Assembly (NCBI GenBank): GCA_020428005.1
Contig: JAGQNP010000003.1
Span: forward strand, 1 to 48,348
Reading direction: 5' to 3'
Length of the DNA stretch: 48,348 nucleotides
Source of the DNA: Candidatus Saccharimonadota bacterium
Lineage (GTDB): Bacteria > Patescibacteriota > Saccharimonadia > Saccharimonadales > JACQNP01
Below, one piece after another: positions 34,447 to 42,335 of this stretch (its first letter is position 1; the number at the start of each line of letters is the position of its first letter). The position numbers and the translations under genes are program-made. The notes under the pieces are model-generated. The model was given only the letters and a program-made list of their open reading frames with translations, was not told the DNA's origin and ran no database searches.

Positions 34447-34854
34447 ATGGGAAAACTTAGGGTTGGGGCAGTTGTTACATTATTTGCGATCATTGCTATG
34501 GGGGCAATTTACGGTGGTTTTTATATGTACGACCATTACTTATCAAAGTCCAATACTGAAATCCAATGTGAGACCATAGGTGAAGAGCATGTTGTTGTTA
34601 TTGAAGGAGATACAGTGATACCTAACCATACAGATGCCAAACTTTGCGACACGCTAACTATAACTAATAACGACGATAAACAACGGCTTGTTGCCTTCGG
34701 CTTTCATGATAAGCACATATATTACAATGGCATTGAAGAGGAAACACTTGCCAAAGGCGATAGTCTTGAAGTTACACTAAATGAAGCAGGTACATTTAAC
34801 TTTCATGACCATCTACAAGAGGAAGTGGAAGGAAATTTTACTGTAAGAAAATAA
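34447..34854 (+). CDS. Secreted or membrane-anchored cupredoxin-like protein
   Basis: The 135-residue protein has an N-terminal membrane helix or signal (about 6-28) and a beta-rich domain with NHTDAKLCDTLTITNNDDKQR and a closing AGTFNFHDHLQEEVEGNFTV. This strand order and the C-terminal HxH resemble cupredoxin-like domains that bind copper, although the usual C-x-H-M site is not complete. The start has no Shine-Dalgarno; TATTAA ends 6 bases before the ATG. Convergent with a His-rich gene 5 bases away. Confidence 0.65.
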   Translation: MGKLRVGAVVTLFAIIAMGAIYGGFYMYDHYLSKSNTEIQCETIGEEHVVVIEGDTVIPNHTDAKLCDTLTITNNDDKQRLVAFGFHDKHIYYNGIEEETLAKGDSLEVTLNEAGTFNFHDHLQEEVEGNFTVRK

Positions 34855-34859
34855 GATAT

Positions 34860-35360
34860 CTAGTGAATGTGCGTCACTTGTTGTTCGGCTTGTATTACCT
34901 GCCCGTCAACTGCATATTCACTGTGATCATTGGCATTTAGCGTCACTTTGAAGGTTTTCGTGCCATCAAAACTTCCGTCATAGTGATAATACGGTCCATA
35001 TAGTCGTGCGACTTTAACATTGTCAACGTAAAGATGTGCATGACCTTCACCAGCAATATTATCTCCATTAACGTTTTCAGGTGTAAATGTGAAGTTAGTT
35101 GTAACAACTTTTATATTCCAGCCAGATTTAGCATCTTCTTCAACAGTGAAACTAACTGTTGGTGCGTTTTCTTTATCTACCGTGAACATTTCATGAGCGT
35201 GAGTCATAGATTCGGACGAATGGTCATCACTTTCAGCAATCATCGTCTCTTCATGCATATGAGAATCGGTCGAGTCGCTCATGGTATTCGCAATGAGGTA
35301 GCCACCTCCTAGTCCAACAATTATTGATAAAACAGCGACTGTGATTAAATTCTTCTTCAT
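34860..35360 (-). CDS. His-rich secreted protein, possible metal binder
   Basis: The 166-residue protein has a signal or anchor helix (about 5-25), a His/Met/acid-rich segment (HMHEETM, HSSESMTHAHEMF) and a beta domain with GEGHAHLYVDNVKVARLYGPYYHY and a C-terminal THIH. Such composition suggests copper or zinc binding outside the membrane. A strong Shine-Dalgarno (GGAGGAGAA) precedes the ATG. A repeat copy (35396-35447) lies upstream of the promoter region. Exact family not recognised. Confidence 0.7.
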   Translation of the reverse strand: MKKNLITVAVLSIIVGLGGGYLIANTMSDSTDSHMHEETMIAESDDHSSESMTHAHEMFTVDKENAPTVSFTVEEDAKSGWNIKVVTTNFTFTPENVNGDNIAGEGHAHLYVDNVKVARLYGPYYHYDGSFDGTKTFKVTLNANDHSEYAVDGQVIQAEQQVTHIH

Positions 35361-35395
35361 TTCTCCTCCACTTCTACTTTTAGACGTAAATATTT

Positions 35396-35447
35396 TAACA
35401 TTTATTCGAACTGGAGCTTGTTACTTGAAGAGTAATTAAGTTGGTTG
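35396..35447 (-). repeat. Stop-codon-abutting repeat, copy 1
   Basis: Directly follows the stop of the gene at 35448. Read on the minus strand it shares ACTCTTCAAGTAACAAG and CAGTTCGAAT with the other copies. Confidence 0.6.
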
Positions 35448-36053
35448 CTATATATCAAGACAGTAGGTCTCACCAGACTCAAGAACTGTTCTGATAGCAG
35501 CGTCATTTTCACTTGTAGTGTCAATAAAATCTTGATTGTCTGGGTTACACTTTCCAAGTAACTGATACTGAATCACTCCTAGTTCTAAAGGAGATGGGGT
35601 ATGAACCTGTGCAATAGCTTCAAAACCATATAAGTTATTAGTTGTTGGTTCAGTAAAGTCGCTAACGAATTTTGAAAGTTCATCATTGTATATTCTCTGC
35701 GACTGACTACCTTCGGTTGTAGGATAAGTGCCATTATCGGCCTTGTAACTTCTAAACGCATAGGTAAATAAATCTAGGTCTTTCTTTCTCTTTTTATCTC
35801 TAAGAACTTTTGCATTATCTTCTAATGTAAGAACCTTTGCTGTTGATTTTTCTAATTCATTGCTCGTAGATTCAAGTACTTTTTTTGTGTCTTCAAGGGT
35901 CTTGTATTGATTATAATAGGCATAGAAAACTGCCCCAAATAAAACTAAAATAGCCAGAAATATGCCTATTAATTTGCCTTTTCCCCTATTAGGCACATTA
36001 CTTGTGTTTATGTTGGGAGTAACTTGAGTGTTAACTATCTTATTTTCTTCCAT
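35448..36053 (-). CDS. Membrane protein with pseudopilin-like outer domain
   Basis: The 201-residue protein has a polar N-terminus, a membrane helix (about 28-47), a coiled-coil-like stretch (about 48-88) and a domain starting DLFTYAFRSYKADNGTYPTTEG. That phrase is typical of pseudopilin/GspG-like C-terminal domains, but there is no prepilin cleavage motif at the N-terminus. Two Cys (GKC, TYC) near the end may form a disulfide. A Shine-Dalgarno (AAGGAAA) precedes the ATG. A part in surface or pilus structures is inferred. Confidence 0.65.
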   Translation of the reverse strand: MEENKIVNTQVTPNINTSNVPNRGKGKLIGIFLAILVLFGAVFYAYYNQYKTLEDTKKVLESTSNELEKSTAKVLTLEDNAKVLRDKKRKKDLDLFTYAFRSYKADNGTYPTTEGSQSQRIYNDELSKFVSDFTEPTTNNLYGFEAIAQVHTPSPLELGVIQYQLLGKCNPDNQDFIDTTSENDAAIRTVLESGETYCLDI

Positions 36054-36151
36054 TTTATTTCCTTAAATTATTGTTTTAATAATAGTCATAAGCGAAAAAA
36101 CAAGCAACTAGCATCCTCAGATTTATATGAGTTCAAAATACTTATGTTAGA

Positions 36152-36208
36152 CCTTGTGCAATCGAATAGAAACATGCTTATTGAAGAGTCCGCTAAGTAG
36201 AAGGGGGT
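36152..36208 (-). repeat. Stop-codon-abutting repeat, copy 2
   Basis: Follows the stop of the gene at 36209. It is the most diverged copy: GACTCTTCAATAAGCATG and TATTCGATTG match the consensus. Confidence 0.5.
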
Positions 36209-37072
36209 TCATTTCAAAAAATCAGACACATTTTTCATAAACTTTTCTGGTTGTTCTAAATTTGGTGTATGTGAACAGCCTTCCATTAAAACCCATTCAG
36301 AGCCTGGTAGTAAATTTTTTGCAATTTCAATTTGCTTTGGAGTAGCTTCATCGTACTCTCCAGAAATAAATAGGGTTGGTATCTTTATTTCGTGAATCCT
36401 GTCTAAGGAAGTCCAGTCTTTGAGAACACCTGTTACTGTTGTTTCGTTTGGTCCCCACATAACTGTATAGGGTTGTCCAGCTTCATTGTCAGACTTAGCC
36501 ATAGCCTTTGGATATGGCTCTAACTGACAGATATGTTTCTTTTTGAAAACAGCGTATGCTTCTCGATACTCAAAGGAGTCCGTTGTTCCTTTGGCTTCGT
36601 GCTCTATCATTATGTCCGCTGCCCATCTAGGTAGTTCTTTTATTAGTCTTTTTGCTTCATTCACCCATAACTTTGTATCAACCAAAGGGTCTGCAAGTAT
36701 AAGTTTTTCTACACCTTTTGGCTTAGTAAACATATATTCCAACGCTAGAGTTCCACCCCAAGACTGGCCAAGTAAGTTAATGGTGTTCAGGTTAAGTGCT
36801 TTTCTAATCACGTTTAGCTCTTCAGTGTATAGCTCTATAGTCCACAGTTCTGGATTATCAGGCCTGTCTGACTTGCCACACCCAAGTTGGTCGTAAAAAA
36901 CTACTGGTCGCTCATGTTCAGCAAGTACACTTATGTTTTCTAAATAATAATGAGGGTAGCCAGGTCCACCGTGCAGGACTACCAATGGTGTCTGTTCACT
37001 ACTCAAGTCTCCGTATACTATGTAGTATGTTTTGTAGCTCATAAAATCTACATACCCATCACTGATTTTCAT
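36209..37072 (-). CDS. Proline iminopeptidase-like alpha/beta hydrolase
   Basis: The 287-residue S33-family hydrolase has an oxyanion motif HGGPG (about 34-38), YDQLGCGKSD, the nucleophile Ser in GQSWGGTLALEY (about 102-113), an acid Asp in GEYDEATP and His in GCSHTPNLEQPE. The family removes N-terminal Pro or cleaves other small peptides and esters in the cytoplasm. TATTAT ends 6 bases before the ATG (leaderless). This suggests use of scavenged peptides. Confidence 0.9.
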   Translation of the reverse strand: MKISDGYVDFMSYKTYYIVYGDLSSEQTPLVVLHGGPGYPHYYLENISVLAEHERPVVFYDQLGCGKSDRPDNPELWTIELYTEELNVIRKALNLNTINLLGQSWGGTLALEYMFTKPKGVEKLILADPLVDTKLWVNEAKRLIKELPRWAADIMIEHEAKGTTDSFEYREAYAVFKKKHICQLEPYPKAMAKSDNEAGQPYTVMWGPNETTVTGVLKDWTSLDRIHEIKIPTLFISGEYDEATPKQIEIAKNLLPGSEWVLMEGCSHTPNLEQPEKFMKNVSDFLK

Positions 37073-37107
37073 AGACTAATAATATCAAAACTAATAGTTG
37101 CCGGAGC

Positions 37108-37698
37108 CTAATGAAAGATTGGTTCTTTTCTTTTTGGCGAAAAAACTAGTAAAGAAGTAAATAGTATATTCATAAATAGTATATAGACCGCAAAGGAATA
37201 ATTAACAAAAGACCAATCGTGAATGGTCAATACCACGATTATTGAACTTACTATTTCAAGAGCATACGCACTCACAGTCTCTGTGTCGGGGTATTTGTAT
37301 GATTTTATTATTGTTGGCATACCAGCAAATAAATCTGCAATAACACTAAATACTAAAGCTAGTAGTGTCTGGTCTGTGCTTATGAGTATCCCTAATGCAA
37401 TAAGTGAAAGTATTCCACAACCAACATCGAACTTGGTTAGTTTCCAGTATGCTTTTTTATCATAGAATGATGCTGCAAGAATAATTAAAGGCATTAGGGC
37501 TATGATTAATGTATACAGAATCTGTATTCCTCCACCACCTTCTTTTTGAGCAAAGAATGAAATTAATGGAGCTGCTCCCCAAAGAAAGAATGTTACCCTA
37601 TTTGGCTTTGTTTCACCTTTTAGGGTATCTCTCAGATAGAAATAGTTGCCATATGCAGCAACAGCTAGAGCCACCCATACAAAATTTTCACTAAACAT
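37108..37698 (-). CDS. Seven-helix membrane protein of unknown function
   Basis: The 196-residue protein has about six to seven hydrophobic segments, a GETKPNRVTFFLWGAAPLISF motif near the start and YKYPDTETVSAYALEI later. The Pro-containing repeat resembles PQ-loop or SWEET-type halves, but this is weak. Extended -10 TGG-TATACT ends 9 bases before the ATG. Confidence 0.7.
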   Translation of the reverse strand: MFSENFVWVALAVAAYGNYFYLRDTLKGETKPNRVTFFLWGAAPLISFFAQKEGGGGIQILYTLIIALMPLIILAASFYDKKAYWKLTKFDVGCGILSLIALGILISTDQTLLALVFSVIADLFAGMPTIIKSYKYPDTETVSAYALEIVSSIIVVLTIHDWSFVNYSFAVYILFMNILFTSLLVFSPKRKEPIFH

Positions 37699-37737
37699 TT
37701 GTTATTAAGTATACCAAGCTACCGAAGAAGGCTGAAG

Positions 37738-38373
37738 CTAATTAACAATATCAATTACATCTTTAAAATCTGAAACAACGTATGTTGGATTGTGAGATTT
37801 TAAGCTTTCTAAACTATAGAATCTTTCATGCTCAGGTGGATAAAATAGAATTGAATCTACGCCTGCATTTTCAGAAGCACCCAAATCTTTGTCGGAGTCG
37901 CCAATCATTATTGAATCTTCCTTATTTCCTCCAAGCTGTTCGATAGCCGTATCTAACGGCTCTGGGTGTGGTTTGTGATTTTCAACGTCATCACCTGCCA
38001 CTATCACATCAAACATTGAACCCAATCCATGCTTTTCGAGTAGGTGCTGGATGTTTTCGTGAGGCGAAGTGGTGATTAAGGCTAGTTTCTTACCTTGCTC
38101 CTTAAGAGTTTCCAAAACTGCCGCTGCATCAGGATATAGTTCAACTTCAGGCAACTGTTTCTTCGCAACCTTATCAGCATCCTCTATGGCAGCATTCACA
38201 TCACTTATTCCCCATTCGGTTAAATACTTAGTAAATTGACCAAAGCTTGCTGCTATTTCTTCGTCAGTTTTTTGAATACCTTGATTATTTATTGCTATAT
38301 GACAAGCATCTAGCCAAATGTCCAGCGTCCTTGCTAAATTCCCATCCCAATCTAAAAGAATGTATTTTTTCAT
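37738..38373 (-). CDS. HAD-superfamily phosphatase (phosphoglycolate phosphatase-like)
   Basis: The 211-residue HAD hydrolase shows DWDGN (motif I with both Asp), LITTSPHEN (motif II), a Lys in VENHKPHPEPL (motif III) and MIGDSDKDLGA (motif IV). A small alpha-helical cap lies between motifs I and II. Substrate unknown; phosphoglycolate or nucleotides are typical. TAAGAT ends 6 bases before the ATG. Confidence 0.9.
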   Translation of the reverse strand: MKKYILLDWDGNLARTLDIWLDACHIAINNQGIQKTDEEIAASFGQFTKYLTEWGISDVNAAIEDADKVAKKQLPEVELYPDAAAVLETLKEQGKKLALITTSPHENIQHLLEKHGLGSMFDVIVAGDDVENHKPHPEPLDTAIEQLGGNKEDSIMIGDSDKDLGASENAGVDSILFYPPEHERFYSLESLKSHNPTYVVSDFKDVIDIVN

Positions 38374-38405
38374 ATTGTTATCTTATCAGCACCTCAAATT
38401 AAAAA

Positions 38406-38858
38406 TTAACCTATAAAACCACCTGCATAGTAAAGGTAGTATACTTTTTCTTTACCTGCATAAATCTCCTCTGTGCCCTGTAGTTCATCAATACTACCAG
38501 AGCCTTCACAAACATAAGTAAAGTCACCATAGTCTTTTTCGACTCGTTTATATATGCGTGCTGTTTCCCATAAATCAATTAGAGCTTTTCGCAACATACC
38601 ATCAGCCTGTTCTTCTGTCATTTTAGAAAAGTTACCAAAGTACGACATCGACCAAACTGGCTTGTTCTTATAAAAAATAGTTTCTAGGCCAGGGAATATA
38701 CCATTGCCTATGTAGTAAACATCACGGCATGAAAAGTCACCATCACTAAACTCGTACTGAACGGACTCTGGCAATAAAGCTCTGGTTTTACCATTAGCTG
38801 CCGCATAAGTCTTTGTTCTGGAACTAAGTAAAAACGTCTCTAATAACTTTTTGTCCAT
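38406..38858 (-). CDS. DUF5680-like protein
   Basis: A 150-residue soluble protein with YEFSDGDFSCRDVYYIGNG, GLETIFYKNKPVWSMSYFG and a C-terminal YYLYYAGGFI. I connect it to the DUF5680 type, of unknown function. The start at 38858 is fixed by TATAAT (6 bases before the ATG), which rules out the longer frame at 38885. Confidence 0.75.
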   Translation of the reverse strand: MDKKLLETFLLSSRTKTYAAANGKTRALLPESVQYEFSDGDFSCRDVYYIGNGIFPGLETIFYKNKPVWSMSYFGNFSKMTEEQADGMLRKALIDLWETARIYKRVEKDYGDFTYVCEGSGSIDELQGTEEIYAGKEKVYYLYYAGGFIG

Positions 38859-38914
38859 GACTATATTATAACAAAAAAGAGACAAATTACCTCTGTTATA
38901 TAGTACTTATGATT

Positions 38915-38968
38915 GTACAAACTACTTCGAATTGGAAATTGTTGATTGAAGAGTTAGTTAAGTGTAGC
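38915..38968 (-). repeat. Stop-codon-abutting repeat, copy 3
   Basis: Follows the stop of the gene at 38969, with AACTCTTCAATCAACAA and CCAATTCGAA in the shared order. Confidence 0.6.
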
Positions 38969-39220
38969 CTATCTACGTACTTTAGTTATTATCCTTAGAT
39001 TCGCTAAGTAATGTTGAGGATTTACTAGTGAATGGTTACTTATATATTGAACATGCTTGTCGACAAAAGGTATCAACTGATCCGGATATAGTTCGCTATT
39101 TGCACTAAAAGTTGGTTCGGTATAATAACTATTATCCTTCACCATGGTCTTTAATGCCTTTATAAAATCATTACCTTCTTCCGTATCGAAGAAATCCGCT
39201 TTTTTCTTGTAATTAGCCAT
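38969..39220 (-). CDS. 83-residue hypothetical protein
   Basis: A soluble small protein with a basic start (MANYKKKADFF), an acidic region and a basic end (RIITKVRR). Its ATG overlaps the end of the 20-residue ORF (8 shared bases), so translation may depend on that ORF. Last gene of the helicase operon. No family recognised. Confidence 0.6.
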   Translation of the reverse strand: MANYKKKADFFDTEEGNDFIKALKTMVKDNSYYTEPTFSANSELYPDQLIPFVDKHVQYISNHSLVNPQHYLANLRIITKVRR

Positions 39221-39275
39221 CTGTCTTGGCCTTTTTCGGTTTTTTTACTTCTTTTCTACCTTTATCCTTCGACAT
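39213..39275 (-). CDS. 20-residue Lys-rich peptide (MSKDKGRKEVKKPKKAK)
   Basis: A tiny ORF with a near-perfect Shine-Dalgarno (AAAGGAGGG, 4 bases from the ATG). It encodes a very basic peptide that begins MSKDKG and ends TDG; the MSKDKG...KKPKK style is seen in small proteins of several bacteria, as I recall. It lies between the helicase and the 83-residue gene. Probably an RNA-binding or translation-coupling peptide. Confidence 0.6.
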   Translation of the reverse strand: MSKDKGRKEVKKPKKAKTDG

Positions 39276-39289
39276 ACTACCCTCCTTTA

Positions 39290-40492
39290 TTAAATGTCCT
39301 TAGAAGACACAAATGTATATGCATAGCCCATCTTACCGGCTCGGCCGGCTCGGCCAACCCTATGAATATAGTCGTCATACTCTCGCGGTATGGAATAATT
39401 TACGACATGAGTAATGTCTTTAACATCCAGTCCACGAGCAGCTACATCAGTTGCAACTAGAATATTAACTTCACTATCCTTAAACTTCTTTAAAGCACGC
39501 TGCCTCTTACTCTGTGTTTTGCCACCATGGATTGCTTCTACAGAAAATCCTCGATCAATAAGTTCTTGATTTAGTCGATCTACGTTACGTTGTGTTTCAT
39601 CGAAAACAATCGCTTTAGCAACTTCTTGATTTATTAGCAGATTGTGAAGTTTTTCGATCTTCTCGTTAGAATTTCCGAAACCTATTATGTCTTGGTGCAC
39701 ATTTTCGCTAGTTGAACTAGCTTTTATAGATATTGTTACAGGAGAGTTACTAAATCTCATCGCTAAATCCTGGACTTTAGCACCCAAAGTAGCAGAGAAG
39801 AATAGAGATTGCCTAGTGCCACTAGTGAACTTAAGTATTTCTGTTACATCATTTATAAATCCCATATCAAGCATTCGGTCAACTTCATCTAATACAACCA
39901 TATTAAACTTACTAAGTGACAATGAGCCTCTTTTTAAGTGATCTTGAATCCTACCTGGTGTACCAAAAATAACTCTGGGATTATTTCTTAAATCTTTCAA
40001 CTGATAACCCATGCTACTACCGCCAATCAAGGTTGCCCATCGAATTCCAAAGCCTTTAGCCATTTCTTTAAATTCAGTTTCAATTTGCTGAGCCAGCTCC
40101 CTAGTAGGTGCGATTATCAACGCAGCAGAACTCTGCTGCGTTGATAACTTTTGAATGATTGGCACAATGAATGCAGCTGTCTTACCAGTGCCAGTACTGG
40201 CAATCCCGATTATATCCTTACTTTCTAAAGCTAGAGGTATTGCTTGATCCTGGATTGGAGAAGGAACTTTATAACCCTTTCGTGACAAATTAGTTTTAAG
40301 CAAATCACTTATTTGAAAATCGTTAAACATATGAGTCGGCTGATATTCACTTACTTCCTCGGTCTTTGCAACCTTAATAAACCTTCGTGGGTTAATGCTA
40401 GCGCTGGATTTGGGTTTACTACTTTTCCTTCTATAATTTGAACGGTTTGATTTTTGTGCTCCGTATGAGCGACGCATACGCGTATAAGACAT
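39290..40492 (-). CDS. DEAD-box RNA helicase
   Basis: A 400-residue ATP-dependent RNA helicase. It has a Lys/Arg/Ser-rich N-terminal tail (about 1-35), then Q motif (FNDFQIS...GYKVPSPIQ), Walker A ASTGTGKT, APTRELAQQ, the DEVD box (normally DEAD), SAT, and the C-terminal motifs IVFDETQRNVDRL, VATDVAARGLDVKD and HRVGRAGRAGK. There is no long C-terminal extension, so it is a minimal core. The ribosome site AAGGAT precedes the ATG. It may help ribosome assembly or RNA decay; the tiny basic ORF downstream may act with it. Confidence 0.93.
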   Translation of the reverse strand: MSYTRMRRSYGAQKSNRSNYRRKSSKPKSSASINPRRFIKVAKTEEVSEYQPTHMFNDFQISDLLKTNLSRKGYKVPSPIQDQAIPLALESKDIIGIASTGTGKTAAFIVPIIQKLSTQQSSAALIIAPTRELAQQIETEFKEMAKGFGIRWATLIGGSSMGYQLKDLRNNPRVIFGTPGRIQDHLKRGSLSLSKFNMVVLDEVDRMLDMGFINDVTEILKFTSGTRQSLFFSATLGAKVQDLAMRFSNSPVTISIKASSTSENVHQDIIGFGNSNEKIEKLHNLLINQEVAKAIVFDETQRNVDRLNQELIDRGFSVEAIHGGKTQSKRQRALKKFKDSEVNILVATDVAARGLDVKDITHVVNYSIPREYDDYIHRVGRAGRAGKMGYAYTFVSSKDI

Positions 40493-40627
40493 TTATATCC
40501 TTAATTTTATAGTTAGTACTCTGATTGCCAGAATGAAATCGAGTGAATCTCTAAACTACAAAACCCGGGATCATTGAAAACAATTGTACTAATATTAGCA
40601 TAAAAACTATCCTCCGTCAATTTTTAA

Positions 40628-40682
40628 CCAAGTACATTCGAATTGGAACAGTTTGCTAGCAGAACTAGGCAGGTGGAGATTG
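40628..40682 (-). repeat. Stop-codon-abutting repeat, copy 4
   Basis: Close to the stop of the gene at 40690; it shares a 20-base identical block with copy 5 (GTTCCAATTCGAATGTACTT on the minus strand). Confidence 0.65.
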
Positions 40683-40689
40683 CTTTGGC

Positions 40690-41232
40690 TTAATCAATGA
40701 TTGAGTCAGTGAAGCCAAAGTCGAAACCAGCTTCACCTTTTTCAAACATTCTTGCATGAGCCTCGTATATCAGCTGGTCAGCTGCAGGACCTATTGGTTC
40801 AATAAAGTTTGCTACCGCAATAGTCGATATTTCTAGACACTCGGCACGTACCTGATGCGAACCACTAGCCAGTACAGCATCGATTGCTCTGCGTCTATCA
40901 GTATGAAGAAAGTCTGGTAACTTCTCGTCTGTTGTGGCAAACGTCCAAGGGTTAAGGTCGGTGATAATGTCGTCGTCTGAAGGCTCACCAGTTCCATGAG
41001 CAAGAATGAAATGCCATTGGTTTGAGTATGGGTGCGTATGAAGCTCTCTGCGAACAGGTAAACCTTTGGCATCCAAAAGTTTAAACAATACTAGACTAAG
41101 TCGCCCACATTGGTCAGAACGTGGAAAATCATCAGTTTTACGTGCTGCATCGGGTATTCCAGGTAAATCAACACCAGTCCGAAGCTGTTCATGAACTTCG
41201 GGTACTAATTCAGAGATGATATTCCTAAGCAT
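40690..41232 (-). CDS. Hypothetical protein with possible Cys-His-Asp triad
   Basis: A 180-residue soluble protein. SDQCGRLSLVLFKLLDAKG (Cys near 42), then HFILAHG (His near 74) and DLNPWTF (Asp near 91) follow the spacing seen in transglutaminase-like or papain-like folds. I infer a possible cysteine hydrolase; the family is not established. TATAAT ends 7 bases before the ATG (leaderless). Confidence 0.6.
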   Translation of the reverse strand: MLRNIISELVPEVHEQLRTGVDLPGIPDAARKTDDFPRSDQCGRLSLVLFKLLDAKGLPVRRELHTHPYSNQWHFILAHGTGEPSDDDIITDLNPWTFATTDEKLPDFLHTDRRRAIDAVLASGSHQVRAECLEISTIAVANFIEPIGPAADQLIYEAHARMFEKGEAGFDFGFTDSIID

Positions 41233-41272
41233 GTTGTTTATTATAACATAATACTTGATTACTGTAAATGAA

Positions 41273-41297
41273 GGACCAACCAGGACTCGAACTCAGA
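41273..41297 (-). pseudogene. Degenerate tRNA 3' fragment
   Basis: On the minus strand GAGTTCGAGTCCTGGTTGGTCC looks like a T-loop and acceptor 3' half, without the rest of a cloverleaf and with a mispaired T-stem. Together with a hairpin next to it, it may mark an old insertion. Confidence 0.45.
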
Positions 41298-41353
41298 TAA
41301 CAGAGGTGGCATAAGAACAGAGATTCACTGTTTGGTGAATCTCTATCTGTTAT
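41297..41353. other. Long intergenic hairpin
   Basis: AGAGATTCAC (41319-41328) pairs with GTGAATCTCT (41335-41344) over 10 bp with a 6-base loop. An outer arm ATAACAG/CTGTTAT (41297-41303, 41347-41353) continues the stem. No U-tract follows on either strand, so it is not a classical terminator. Confidence 0.6.
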
Positions 41354-41367
41354 TCAATCTTGGTAGC

Positions 41368-41422
41368 CCAAGTACATTCGAATTGGAACGTGTTACTGGA
41401 AGAATTAGCTAGGTGGAAGGGG
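41368..41422 (-). repeat. Stop-codon-abutting repeat, copy 5
   Basis: Starts right after the stop of the gene at 41423 and is the best match to the consensus. An imperfect stem with single-base bulges (CC-A-AGTA / TACT-GG on the plus strand) can form around it. Confidence 0.65.
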
Positions 41423-42202
41423 TTAAACTACAGTACCCCAATCATAGGTACGAGGTCGCTGACCGTTTAGTCGTTCTATGATTGCGTCGTCACTTAAGTC
41501 CAGTTTGTCGTCTGCACGGTCACGGTATGTGTCCATAAGTACAGGGTGCTCTTCATGTTCCTCACTTAATGTACTGTGCGGAACAAGTGACATCTCAACT
41601 GCACGTAAATCTCTTTCAAACTGCTGGTGGGTTGGACCGTATAGTCGTCTTACGGCGACAACAATGCCACTTGTAGCTATGCCTGCTTCACGTACTGCCA
41701 GTGTAGCGTCTTGTTCTTGCACTAACTCTACACTTCCGTCTTCTAGTATTCTGGTATAGCGTGGCAAATCTCTTGATGCTTCAAAGTGTTCAGGAAAATC
41801 AAAACCACTTCTATCGGCAAAGGCTGACAAGCCTCTTTTAACAGTACCGTCTTGAGCTATTTCGTTCTGTTTTTCATTAAAGTCTGTGCGTGGCAGAGCA
41901 ATGACAGTCTCACCACCTTCTTCGATTGGAATATCAAACTCAAGTCGGTCTCTAACAAAACTAAATAGACGCCAAGCAAATTGCCATTCTCGTTGTCTTT
42001 GTGCCATTACATCAAAATGATGACCAAATATCGCTTCACCCTCCTCTGTAGGGACACCCCCTATTGGCAGCATAACCGTGTCAGGAAACGCAGGACCAAC
42101 TCTATCGGTATAATAGTCGTTCCAAATATCAAACAATTGCTGACCTTCTTCAAGACCAGAAAACTCAGGATAAGCCACATGTTCTCTTTGTGCATAACTC
42201 AT
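41423..42202 (-). CDS. Hypothetical 259-residue protein
   Basis: A soluble, acidic protein beginning MSYAQREHVAYPEFSGLEEG, with VMLPIGGVPTEEGEAIFGHHFDVMAQRQREWQFAWRLF-like helical regions (start of that region near residue 42) and a C-terminal LNGQRPRTYDWGTVV. No family recognised. TATGCT ends 6 bases before the ATG at 42202, so the earlier frame start at 42253 is rejected. Confidence 0.7.
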   Translation of the reverse strand: MSYAQREHVAYPEFSGLEEGQQLFDIWNDYYTDRVGPAFPDTVMLPIGGVPTEEGEAIFGHHFDVMAQRQREWQFAWRLFSFVRDRLEFDIPIEEGGETVIALPRTDFNEKQNEIAQDGTVKRGLSAFADRSGFDFPEHFEASRDLPRYTRILEDGSVELVQEQDATLAVREAGIATSGIVVAVRRLYGPTHQQFERDLRAVEMSLVPHSTLSEEHEEHPVLMDTYRDRADDKLDLSDDAIIERLNGQRPRTYDWGTVV

Positions 42203-42301
42203 AAATCGAGCATATAATACTATGAAATGATTGTTATTGCAATAGCTGACCAAGAAAGACTGGAACTAAATAACACCTTAGAGTTTTATGACATAGAAAA
42301 A

Positions 42302-42323
42302 CCCCTGTTAGAAATAACAGAGG
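42302..42323 (-). terminator. Terminator of the initiator tRNA gene
   Basis: CTGTTA/TAACAG stem with a 4-base loop and flanking C-G pairs, followed on the minus strand by TTTTT. It is 12 bases after the tRNA 3' end. Confidence 0.8.
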
Positions 42324-42335
42324 TCAAAGTGCTTA

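Noticed and set aside
35396-41422. CRISPR array
   Set aside because: The repeats are diverged, irregularly spaced over 6 kb and placed after genes, with no spacers or cas genes.
35396-41422. Definite integron cassette array
   Set aside because: The copies lack clear RYYYAAC and GTTRRRY ends and no integrase is in the window, so I keep this only as one hypothesis.
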